Assembly (NCBI RefSeq): GCF_037996765.1
Contig: NZ_JBBNAD010000005.1
Coordinates: 94,001-158,000, forward strand
Source: Bdellovibrio sp. GT3
GTDB taxonomy: Bacteria > Bdellovibrionota > Bdellovibrionia > Bdellovibrionales > Bdellovibrionaceae
DNA length: 64,000 bases
Direction: 5' to 3'
Shown: positions 6,904 to 13,970 of the stretch, piece by piece
Layout of the letters: the number at the start of each line of letters is the position of its first letter
Numbering within the stretch: the stretch's first letter is position 1
Notes under the pieces: generated by a model
Told to the model about the DNA's origin: nothing
Database searches by the model: none
The model's input: the letters and a program-made list of their open reading frames with translations, nothing else
Translations under genes and position numbers: made by a program

Positions 6904-8334
6904 TCAAAAGCTGATGGCGGCTTTAGATGCAAATCCAAATGTAAAATCGTTACCTTTGTTACCAGTGGTGCCTGTACCATTTTTCCAAGCTTCACCAGGG
7001 AACAACAATCCAAGTTGATTCACCCATTGAACACGTTCAATTGGTTTATAAACAACTTCGATATCCCATTCTAGGCCCAAATCTTTTTTAGCATCAACAG
7101 AATTCGGCACAGCGTTCATCAATTGAGCATAAATAAGTGTATTACGAAGGTTGAAGCGCTCGTTGATTGTGTAATTCACAGTCGGCGCCAAGTAGTAAGC
7201 ATTGCCAACACTTTCGTCATCCGCTGAATTTCCAACACTCAACTGGTCTGGTTGCGTTTGATCAGATGGATATCTTGGTTTCACCGCATTCGTGTTGAAA
7301 AGATCAGCTCCGCCCAAACGGTGATTGAACATCAACATCGCTACATCGTAGTTTTTATTGAATGCAAAACCACTGAAGTTTGTAGAATCAGAATCACCGG
7401 TCGCCATACCCAGTTTAAAGGAGTAGTCCCATTTGGATTCTCTTGCCGGGAAGTACAATTCTGCCGCCAAACCGAAGCCGTCCATTTTCACGTCTTCAGT
7501 GCCACGTCTGATACCAGTCTCACCAGACTGGAAAGCACCTTCGAATTTATATCCGAATGCATCCCAACCACGACCGATAACGAAACTTGTCGTGTTGATG
7601 CTCATATCGCCAGCCACATCACATGGGGTCGCGCCTGCGCAATAAGCCGCTTTTTGCGCGTCAGAGTAGTTCAAAGTCGTACGAGCACCTTTTTTCTGCT
7701 CGACATAAACACCCATCAAAGATTTTGCTTCGATATTTTCGTATTGAAGCTGAGCACCCCAGAACGTCTGGTTGTTGCCCTGACCAAAATCATTGGCGTA
7801 CATACGACCCAACATCGGCGTCAAAGACCAGTCACCCACGATGACTTTGTAAGAAACCATGTCACGAGTGTTATACCAGTGATCAAACGATCCATTGCCA
7901 CCGGAATACAACATGCCCAGACCGAAATCGAAAGGCATGCGTCCCACTTTCAAGGAACCAAATTCCTGGTTCACGCTCAAGTACAACTGACTTGCAGAAA
8001 CAGTTGCCGGACCTTGGTTACCGGAAGTTGCTGCCACATCAGAAGTGTTCATGCCCCAGATTGTGCCCAACTGGGAACCTGGATACATTTCGCTGTTGAA
8101 CACATCAAAGCGAGAAATGATGTTAATACCATCTGCTGCGATAATTTTCGGAGTCAGATAAAGGTAATTCAAGCCGTAGGCTTTTCTTTCCGTCGGGTTC
8201 GTCAAAGAAGGTTTATCAACCTCAACCCATTCCGCACGGTAGCCACCCGACCAGTCCAATGACATCGCTTGCGCCGCAGTGGACGTCAGCACAATGGAAA
8301 GACCCAATACTTTTAGAAAATGTGCTTTCAACAT
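6904..8334 (-). CDS. Outer-membrane porin-like beta-barrel protein
   Basis: A 476-residue exported protein. I start it at ATG 8334 because AAAGGA lies eight bases upstream and the signal peptide (MLKAHFLKVLGLSIVLTSTAAQA) then begins at once; an upstream in-frame start would overlap the preceding gene. The mature part has many amphipathic strands with aromatic girdles (GGYRAEWVEV, GLNYLYLTPKII, SYKVIVGDWSLTPMLGRMY, YYLAPTVNYTINERFNLRNTLIYAQ) and ends in FTFGFASKAAISF, a typical terminal phenylalanine outer-membrane signal. It looks like a 16- to 18-strand porin or alginate-export-type barrel; the substrate is not evident. It sits 10 bases after the GroES-like gene and shares its transcript. 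Confidence 0.82.
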   Translation of the reverse strand: MLKAHFLKVLGLSIVLTSTAAQAMSLDWSGGYRAEWVEVDKPSLTNPTERKAYGLNYLYLTPKIIAADGINIISRFDVFNSEMYPGSQLGTIWGMNTSDVAATSGNQGPATVSASQLYLSVNQEFGSLKVGRMPFDFGLGMLYSGGNGSFDHWYNTRDMVSYKVIVGDWSLTPMLGRMYANDFGQGNNQTFWGAQLQYENIEAKSLMGVYVEQKKGARTTLNYSDAQKAAYCAGATPCDVAGDMSINTTSFVIGRGWDAFGYKFEGAFQSGETGIRRGTEDVKMDGFGLAAELYFPARESKWDYSFKLGMATGDSDSTNFSGFAFNKNYDVAMLMFNHRLGGADLFNTNAVKPRYPSDQTQPDQLSVGNSADDESVGNAYYLAPTVNYTINERFNLRNTLIYAQLMNAVPNSVDAKKDLGLEWDIEVVYKPIERVQWVNQLGLLFPGEAWKNGTGTTGNKGNDFTFGFASKAAISF

Positions 8335-8344
8335 TCGTATTCCT

Positions 8345-8953
8345 TTACTTTTCAACCACGCCCATCACTTCGGTTTCACGAAGGATCACGAGGTCTTCAT
8401 TTTGAATTTTAACTTTAGAGCCTGAGTATTGTGAGAAGACAACTTTGTCCCCCACTTTAAGTTCCATCGGGCGCAGATGGCCTTTTTTGTTCACATGGCC
8501 ACGTCCAACAGAAACAACAGTTCCATGAAGGTTCCCGGAAACATCCGCTACCGTATCAGGAATGAAAAGCAAACCACTTGCCGTTGTGCGCTCCGCACCT
8601 GATGTTTGTACGATCAAACGATCATCCAAAGGAGTCACGAAATCCGTCAAGTCCACAATCTTTTGAGGTGCCGCTTTCGTTACCAGATGTTTATTGGCAG
8701 GCGCTTTGGCAGTTGTCGTTTTCTTTGGCGTGACTTTGGCAGAAACGGCTTTTTTGGGAGCTACTCTTTTAGGAGCAGCTTTCTTAACCGGCTTTCCTGC
8801 GGATTTTTTCTTAACCGGCGCCTTTTTTACAGCCGCCTTTTTTGCTGGAGTCTTTTTAGATGCTTTTTTTGCTACTTTATTCGCAGATTTTTTTACGACC
8901 TTTTTAGCGGTCTTCTTTACGGCTTTCTTTGCAGAAGATTTCTTCTTAGCCAC
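8345..8953 (-). CDS. GroES-like co-chaperonin domain with a long histone-H1-like basic N-terminal tail
   Basis: A 202-residue protein in two parts. Residues 1-98 are almost entirely Lys, Ala, Pro and Val in AKKA, KKAP and APKK repeats, like eukaryotic histone H1 tails and bacterial H1-like proteins. Residues 103-200 are a complete Cpn10 fold: VTPLDDRLIVQ, the mobile loop TTASGLLFIPD, GTVVSVGRG, LKVGDKVVFSQYSGSKVKI and EDLVILRETEVMGVV. The mobile loop that docks to GroEL is intact, with LLFI in place of IVL. The start is a GTG seven bases after AAAGGGA. No groEL is nearby. The tail should bind DNA, RNA or polyphosphate; its role with a chaperonin is unknown. The domain calls are firm; function is inference. 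Confidence 0.88.
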   Translation of the reverse strand: MAKKKSSAKKAVKKTAKKVVKKSANKVAKKASKKTPAKKAAVKKAPVKKKSAGKPVKKAAPKRVAPKKAVSAKVTPKKTTTAKAPANKHLVTKAAPQKIVDLTDFVTPLDDRLIVQTSGAERTTASGLLFIPDTVADVSGNLHGTVVSVGRGHVNKKGHLRPMELKVGDKVVFSQYSGSKVKIQNEDLVILRETEVMGVVEK

Positions 8954-9010
8954 AACTTTTCCCTTTCACGAAAAAACTACTTCAACAGTGTCTGTTTTTC
9001 GTACTACTCT

Positions 9011-11326
9011 ATGTGCATGTTGCGACCACGATTAAAGACCATTTTATTTTGTTTTACAATCCTTGTGACGCTTGCAATCATCGCGGGACTTGGGTTTGCC
9101 ACTTATTCCTATTTTTCACTCGAAAAAGAGATGACACAAAAGCTTGAATCCAAGCGATTCATAGTACCCACCGAATACTATGCAGGCCCCCGTGTTTTCA
9201 GCGCACGAAATTCCGGTTCTCCAGACGGCATTGAAAGCCTCTTTACCAAGCAGAATTTCCGTCGACGTGACTATGATCAGCGACTCTTGCAAGGAGACTA
9301 TTTCATCGCTGACCGTGAGCAGTGCAGCGCCCGACTGCAACTGCCGTTGGATGAGAACCAAATTGGCTGTTTTGCCTGGGTGAATAAAGATATCTCAACC
9401 GCAAAGGTCGATAGCTCCATGCAGATTTTGGTGTTCCAGAACGACAGCACCATTTCAAAAATCTATATTGGCGCGCCCTTTCAGGAAGTCGCATCCGTCT
9501 TTGGCGAAGCCCCTCTTTTGGCACAGTACATTGGTAACGAACCTTTAATGCAAAAAACCGTGACATTAGGAGAGGTTCCTCCCACGTGTTCCAACGCAAT
9601 TATGGCAATTGAGGACGCACAATTTCTTGAACACGGCGGCATCAGCTTTAAGGGCATCCTTCGCGCCTTGGTTCGAAATATCACCACGGGTCGCAAGGAA
9701 GGCGGCAGCACCATCACGCAACAATTGGTGAAGAACTATTTCCTGACAAGTGAACGCACTCTGAAAAGGAAGTACCAGGAATTTATCATGTCGATTCTTT
9801 TGGAATCGCGATTTAACAAAGATGAAATTCTGGAAACTTATCTGAACGTCATTTACATGGGCCAAAATGGTTCATTCCAGGTGCGCGGCTACGGCTCCGC
9901 TGCACGATATTACTTCAACAAAGAAGTCAGCGATCTGGATTTATCTGAATGTTCATTGCTGGCAGCCATTGTTAACAGCCCAGGACTTTACAATCCGTTT
10001 AAAAAACCTGCGAATGCAGAACGTCGCCGCCACTTGGTTTTGGATAAAATGAAAGGTCTTAATTTTATCAGCGATTCCCAAATGACCGAGGCCGACAACA
10101 AGCCACTACCGCGGGCTCCAGTGACATTGGCTACGGAAACAGCTCCGTACTATCTGGATGCAGTTCGCAAACAAATGGAAGCACTGAAAGTTCCTGTTGA
10201 AGGTCTGCGAATCTACACAGCCCTTGATTTGGAATCCCAACAGGCCGCTCAGGAATCACTAAGCAATCATCTGAATAATCTGGAAAAAACGAACAAACAC
10301 ATCAAAGGCCTTAAAGAAAAAGGCAATAACCTGGAAGGAATAGTTCTGGTTGGCGACAACCGCACTGGCCTGGTGACGGTGGTTGTTGGCGGTCGCAACT
10401 ATCGCATGACCCAGTTCAATCGCGCCATTGATGGCCACCGTCAGGTTGGCTCAACCATGAAGCCGTTTGTTTATTTGACGGCTTTGATGAACGAAACTTC
10501 CGAGGGCAAGCCCTACACCCCGATGACTTTGTTGAATGACGAAAAACAAAGCATTAAGTTCGAAGGTCAAAACTGGGCGCCTGAAAATTATGGCAAGAAA
10601 TATTACGGCATGGTTCCGATGTTTTATGCCCTGAAAAATTCCATGAATGCCGCAACAGCCAATCTGGGTATGAATGTCGGCATTGGAAACATCGTCGATG
10701 TCGCCCACAAATTCGGCGTTGAATCCGAACTCAAACCATTCCCCTCATTGACTCTTGGTGCGTTTGAAATGTATCCCCGCGAAGTTTTGCAAAGCTACAT
10801 GACGATTGCCAATCTGGGATTACGCAAAGACATTTCTTTTGTTCGCAAAGCCCTGAATGCAGAAGGTGCTGAGGTGTTCACGTTTAACCCCAATGACCGC
10901 CAGGTTGAGGATCCCGCGATCGTCGCCAGTCTGATCAGCATGATGAAGCAAGTCATCATTTCCGGTTCAGCGCGAGCGATTCCTCTGAATGGATTCACCA
11001 ATCCTGCAGCTGGAAAAACGGGAACCACCAACGACAACAAAGACGCCTGGTTCAGCGGTTTCACTCCGTATTTAACAACAATCGTGTGGGTGGGTTACGA
11101 CAACAATCTTCAGCACAAACTCACCGGCTCAAGTGGCGGCGTTCCGGTCTGGACAGATTTCATGAAACGAATTGGCAGCCGCTTTCCCGCGGATGACTTT
11201 ACTCTTCCAGAAGATGCGGTAAAAGTTGTTTTGGACGAGGAGACTTTGAAGGCACTAAACGCCCTGCAAGCACCTTTTGATCCAACTTCGGTTGAATTGG
11301 TATTTAAAAAAGGCACCGAACCCTAA
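9011..11326 (+). CDS. mrcB: Class A penicillin-binding protein (PBP1B-type transglycosylase/transpeptidase)
   Basis: A 771-residue bifunctional peptidoglycan synthase. A short cytoplasmic segment is followed by one membrane helix (about 9-32), a UB2H-like N-terminal module (about 45-170), the GT51 transglycosylase domain with catalytic Glu201 in EDAQFLEHGG and the GGSTITQQLVKN motif, and the transpeptidase with S481 (STMK), S544 (SMN) and K672 (KTGT). All catalytic residues are present. The UB2H region favours PBP1B over PBP1A. The frame is open far upstream because it runs antisense to the GroES-like gene; the first start that yields a sensible N-terminus is ATG 9011, with ATG 9017 as alternative. 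It is divergent from the GroES-like gene with 57 bases between. Confidence 0.92.
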   Translation: MCMLRPRLKTILFCFTILVTLAIIAGLGFATYSYFSLEKEMTQKLESKRFIVPTEYYAGPRVFSARNSGSPDGIESLFTKQNFRRRDYDQRLLQGDYFIADREQCSARLQLPLDENQIGCFAWVNKDISTAKVDSSMQILVFQNDSTISKIYIGAPFQEVASVFGEAPLLAQYIGNEPLMQKTVTLGEVPPTCSNAIMAIEDAQFLEHGGISFKGILRALVRNITTGRKEGGSTITQQLVKNYFLTSERTLKRKYQEFIMSILLESRFNKDEILETYLNVIYMGQNGSFQVRGYGSAARYYFNKEVSDLDLSECSLLAAIVNSPGLYNPFKKPANAERRRHLVLDKMKGLNFISDSQMTEADNKPLPRAPVTLATETAPYYLDAVRKQMEALKVPVEGLRIYTALDLESQQAAQESLSNHLNNLEKTNKHIKGLKEKGNNLEGIVLVGDNRTGLVTVVVGGRNYRMTQFNRAIDGHRQVGSTMKPFVYLTALMNETSEGKPYTPMTLLNDEKQSIKFEGQNWAPENYGKKYYGMVPMFYALKNSMNAATANLGMNVGIGNIVDVAHKFGVESELKPFPSLTLGAFEMYPREVLQSYMTIANLGLRKDISFVRKALNAEGAEVFTFNPNDRQVEDPAIVASLISMMKQVIISGSARAIPLNGFTNPAAGKTGTTNDNKDAWFSGFTPYLTTIVWVGYDNNLQHKLTGSSGGVPVWTDFMKRIGSRFPADDFTLPEDAVKVVLDEETLKALNALQAPFDPTSVELVFKKGTEP

Positions 11327-11336
11327 GGTGCCTTTT
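11307..11336. terminator. Bidirectional rho-independent terminator between convergent genes
   Basis: The stem AAAAGGCACC/GGTGCCTTTT spans 11307-11336 with a ten-base loop. T runs follow on both strands, with the longer on the minus strand. It overlaps the 3' end of the PBP gene and the stop codon of the metallo-hydrolase gene. Confidence 0.75.
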
Positions 11337-12315
11337 ACAGAATGACTTCAAGTCCTTCGTGGGCAAAGTCCCAGATGACAGGCGGCATTTCTTCGTTGTT
11401 TTCAGAAGATGCTTTCGCCACAGAGCTATAATATTCCATCGTCTGACGGCGCAACTCCAAGACATGATCCGTACGTGCACCCGGATCATGATGCGCAAAC
11501 AGGACTTGTTTGATTCCCTCTCGGAATGCAATCTCCAGCCCCACTTGTGCGGCACTATGACCCCAGTTTGCTTTTTCCGCCAACTCAGGCAACGTGTATT
11601 GAGCATCAAAATACATCAAATCGATATTCTGATATAAAGGCAGATCCTCTCCCAGAGCATCCTGAGTCACGCGCGTGCCCTCAGTATCCACACAGTGAGC
11701 ATACGCTTTACCTTCAGCTTCAACCTTAAATCCCCAACATGGATCTGGATGATCCAGCTGATAAGGTGTGACTTTAAATTCACCCACTTGCACCGGCTTA
11801 CGAGGCTCCAACACGTGAAAGTGTATGCGAGCCTGCAAAGCTTCAAATGGAACCGGGAAGTAAGGTTTTTTAAACAACCCACGAATCAGATGTTCCAGTT
11901 CAGACTGAACCGCATAGTAGTGAATTTCCTCACCAGGAATAAAATGCGGCACAAAGAATGGCAAACCGATGACATGATCCCAATGAAAGTGGGTCATAAA
12001 AATATGGTAAGGACCTTTTTTACGAACCGCAGTCCCATTCAAAATTCTTTCACTGATGGAACGAATTCCGCTGCCACCATCGATGATGATCTGACTGTTG
12101 CCACAATTCAACTCAACACATGTCGTTGCAGATCCATAGCCACCGACCGCAGGTTCCTGCAAACCACGTATATATTCAGACACTTGATGCGCACTATGAT
12201 GACCCGAATTAAAGAAGTTCTGCAGAACTCCTTCGATGTGGTTTACCCAAGCTGATGGTGGTGGGGATGAAGGCAATGAGCCCCTGACGCCCCAGAATTT
12301 TATGGAGAATGACAT
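11335..12315 (-). CDS. Metallo-beta-lactamase-fold hydrolase
   Basis: A 326-residue MBL-fold protein. It opens with SIKFWGVRGSLP, a typical first strand of the PhnP/phosphodiesterase-like branch, and carries the metal motif HFHWDH plus a GGSGIR turn. Further likely metal-binding residues are the His and Asp in YAHCVDTEGTR and the histidines in LFAHHDPG. The related branch includes cyclic-nucleotide and cyclic-phosphate phosphodiesterases, but the substrate cannot be read from sequence. I start at ATG 12315, since the longer frame opens with an unsupported TTG. It lies convergent to the PBP gene and stands alone. Confidence 0.85.
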   Translation of the reverse strand: MSFSIKFWGVRGSLPSSPPPSAWVNHIEGVLQNFFNSGHHSAHQVSEYIRGLQEPAVGGYGSATTCVELNCGNSQIIIDGGSGIRSISERILNGTAVRKKGPYHIFMTHFHWDHVIGLPFFVPHFIPGEEIHYYAVQSELEHLIRGLFKKPYFPVPFEALQARIHFHVLEPRKPVQVGEFKVTPYQLDHPDPCWGFKVEAEGKAYAHCVDTEGTRVTQDALGEDLPLYQNIDLMYFDAQYTLPELAEKANWGHSAAQVGLEIAFREGIKQVLFAHHDPGARTDHVLELRRQTMEYYSSVAKASSENNEEMPPVIWDFAHEGLEVIL

Positions 12316-12418
12316 ACCATCTAAGGATGCCTCAGAATAAACACGAAACAAATTAATATTTTGTCCTGTCTAGTCGACAAAAGTACTGATGCACCAGTGC
12401 CGGGTAAGGATTACTCGA

Positions 12419-12475
12419 ATGAAGTTTCCTTTTGCACCAGTTGGTTACACACCGCCCCTAGACACCACCACCTAA
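12419..12475 (+). CDS. Possible 18-residue peptide upstream of the radical SAM maturase
   Basis: ATG at 12419 follows AAGGA (12406-12410) by eight bases and opens an 18-codon frame reading MKFPFAPVGYTPPLDTTT, ended by TAA at 12473. It is proline-rich and has no cysteine. It lies 46 bases ahead of the sigma-54 promoter candidate for the maturase gene, in the same direction. It could be a second peptide substrate, a translated leader, or chance; the good ribosome binding site is the only direct support. Confidence 0.35.
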   Translation: MKFPFAPVGYTPPLDTTT

Positions 12476-12521
12476 GTTATTGAATTTACTAGTAATTATT
12501 TTACCCACCGGAATTCAAAAC

Positions 12522-12537
12522 TGGTACACCTATTGCT
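12522..12537 (+). promoter_or_regulatory. Sigma-54 (-24/-12) promoter candidate for the radical SAM/peptide/kinase cluster
   Basis: TGGTAC-N5-TTGCT has the obligatory GG and GC exactly ten bases apart and differs from TGGCAC-N5-TTGCW at one position. Transcription would start near 12548, only three bases before the ATG at 12551, so the mRNA would be almost leaderless. The motif match is seen; activity is inferred. Confidence 0.45.
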
Positions 12538-12550
12538 ATCCCTACGGGGT

Positions 12551-13858
12551 ATGGAAATTCGGAGACAAAATGACATCATTGCCTTTCGCGCGCCTGGGGA
12601 ATCCCCAGTGGCTTTTCATGCGCGAAATCTGGAGGTCGCCGACATTTCCGAGGAGCTATGGAATGCCCTGCAGTCCCCGGACGACTCCGAACTTCAGTCT
12701 GTTTTAAGCAACTGGGAGTCCGAAGAAAACCCTGACGTCACCACCCACAAACTGGCCCGGGAAATTCGTTCCCTCACCATCAATGTCACGCAGATCTGCA
12801 ATTTGAAATGCACCTACTGCGCGGCCGGTGGAGATGGAACTTATGGTGCGGCACAAACGAAGATCTCCGTTGAGAAAACACTTCCGCAATTAAAATTTTT
12901 CCTGGAAAAGCTTCCCGACACTGGAACATTCCGTATCGGTTTCATCGGCGGTGAACCCCTGCTGTATCCAGAGGGAATTCGCGCCATTGCAAACTACGTA
13001 AAACTTATGACGGCGGGAAAAAACCTTCGCCCGCAGTTTGCCATTGTGACCAATGGAACTCTTTTATCCGAAGCCAATGTTGAACTTCTGAAGGACATCC
13101 GTTGCAACGTTTCAGTCAGCATCGATGGAGCAGCCGAGCAGAACGATATCTCCCGCCCAATGAAAAACGGAACTGGCAGCACAGCTTTGGTGTTGGAAGG
13201 TCTTAAAAAACTTTTCGCGGCAAAAGCGGATCTGGGCTCGATCACCCTGCACGGAGTATTCACTGCCGAGAACATGAACCTGGTAAAGGCTTATGAATTC
13301 TACCGCCAATTTCCTGCTGACACTTACGAATTCACTTACAGCGTTTCCGAATTGAATCAGGAAGCCAGTGAAGCATTCACCAGCCAAATGAACTTGGTCG
13401 CGGACCGGGCTTATGCAGATGGCGGCGAAGAATCCCTTCGCAAGATCAACTTCTTCAACCGTGTCTTTTCAGCTTTGGACAGCCAACGTCGCACCGAGAA
13501 CTTCTGTGGCGCCGGCAAATCTCTTTTGGTGGTGGATGCCCGAAACAACTTATTCTCCTGCCCTTGGGATGTGGGTAATGCCACTGAAAAAGTCGGACAC
13601 GGCTCCCAGGTCTCTGAGGAAGCATTGGAAAAGTACGCCCAACCACTGATTCAGCAGAACAACTGTAATTCATGCTGGGCACGGTTTCTTTGCGGTGGCG
13701 GCTGCATGTTCGTCCACAAAGAGGCCACAGGCTCCAAAAACAAAAAAAATGCTCAATTCTGTGAACGTCAAAGAACTTTAATGAGCACCGCTATTTTATA
13801 CTTTAAAAAATGTCGTCAGACTGATATTCAAAAGGACAGTGACTATGGAAAACACTAA
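12551..13858 (+). CDS. Radical SAM/SPASM peptide maturase with PqqD-like N-terminal domain
   Basis: A 435-residue radical SAM enzyme. Residues 1-75 look like a PqqD/RRE-type peptide-recognition module (DIIAFRAPGESPVAFHARN, ISEELWNAL). The SAM cluster is C83-x3-C87-x2-C90 (CNLKCTYC) with GGEPLLYPEG as the SAM-binding glycines. The SPASM domain is canonical: C319 and C337, then C372-x2-C375-x5-C381-x3-C385, then C404, enough for two auxiliary 4Fe-4S clusters. Such enzymes install thioether or carbon-carbon links in ribosomal peptides or oxidise active-site residues. A 35-codon peptide gene begins inside its last codons, which argues for a peptide substrate. I start at ATG 12551; a TTG six codons upstream exists. 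No sulfatase or quinohemoprotein target is nearby. Confidence 0.9.
   Translation: MEIRRQNDIIAFRAPGESPVAFHARNLEVADISEELWNALQSPDDSELQSVLSNWESEENPDVTTHKLAREIRSLTINVTQICNLKCTYCAAGGDGTYGAAQTKISVEKTLPQLKFFLEKLPDTGTFRIGFIGGEPLLYPEGIRAIANYVKLMTAGKNLRPQFAIVTNGTLLSEANVELLKDIRCNVSVSIDGAAEQNDISRPMKNGTGSTALVLEGLKKLFAAKADLGSITLHGVFTAENMNLVKAYEFYRQFPADTYEFTYSVSELNQEASEAFTSQMNLVADRAYADGGEESLRKINFFNRVFSALDSQRRTENFCGAGKSLLVVDARNNLFSCPWDVGNATEKVGHGSQVSEEALEKYAQPLIQQNNCNSCWARFLCGGGCMFVHKEATGSKNKKNAQFCERQRTLMSTAILYFKKCRQTDIQKDSDYGKH
13831..13836 (+). promoter_or_regulatory. Ribosome binding site of the embedded peptide gene
   Basis: AAAGGA within the last codons of the maturase gene lies eight bases before ATG 13845. 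It is the main evidence that the short downstream frame is translated, coupled to the maturase. Confidence 0.7.
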
Positions 13859-13952
13859 AAAAACAGCAGCAAATCATATCAAAAAAGTGAAGCCTCGCGG
13901 CTCCGTGCTTTCAGCGACTCAAGTTGAAGACAACTGCATTCCAGTAAAATAA
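13845..13952 (+). CDS. 35-residue putative modified-peptide (RiPP) precursor
   Basis: This short gene overlaps the end of the radical SAM gene by 14 bases in another frame and has its own AAAGGA site. The peptide starts MENTKKTAANHIKK, a basic leader-like half, and ends VLSATQVEDNCIPVK, with a single cysteine five residues from the end. Length, basic N-terminal half, and translational coupling to a SPASM maturase all fit a ribosomally made precursor whose C-terminal half, probably including Cys31, is modified. A single cysteine allows one thioether or one Cys-linked crosslink only, unlike sactipeptides with many. No dedicated exporter or protease is adjacent, but a sensor kinase follows at once. 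I do not recognise a known precursor family. Confidence 0.65.
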   Translation: MENTKKTAANHIKKVKPRGSVLSATQVEDNCIPVK

Positions 13953-13970
13953 TCAGGAGCAACAGCTTCC

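Noticed and set aside
8606-9010. Long upstream extension of the PBP reading frame, giving 906 residues
   Set aside because: It runs exactly antisense to the GroES-like gene. Its Phe/Arg/Tyr-rich composition is the mirror of the Lys/Ala repeats, and PBP homology begins only after 9011.
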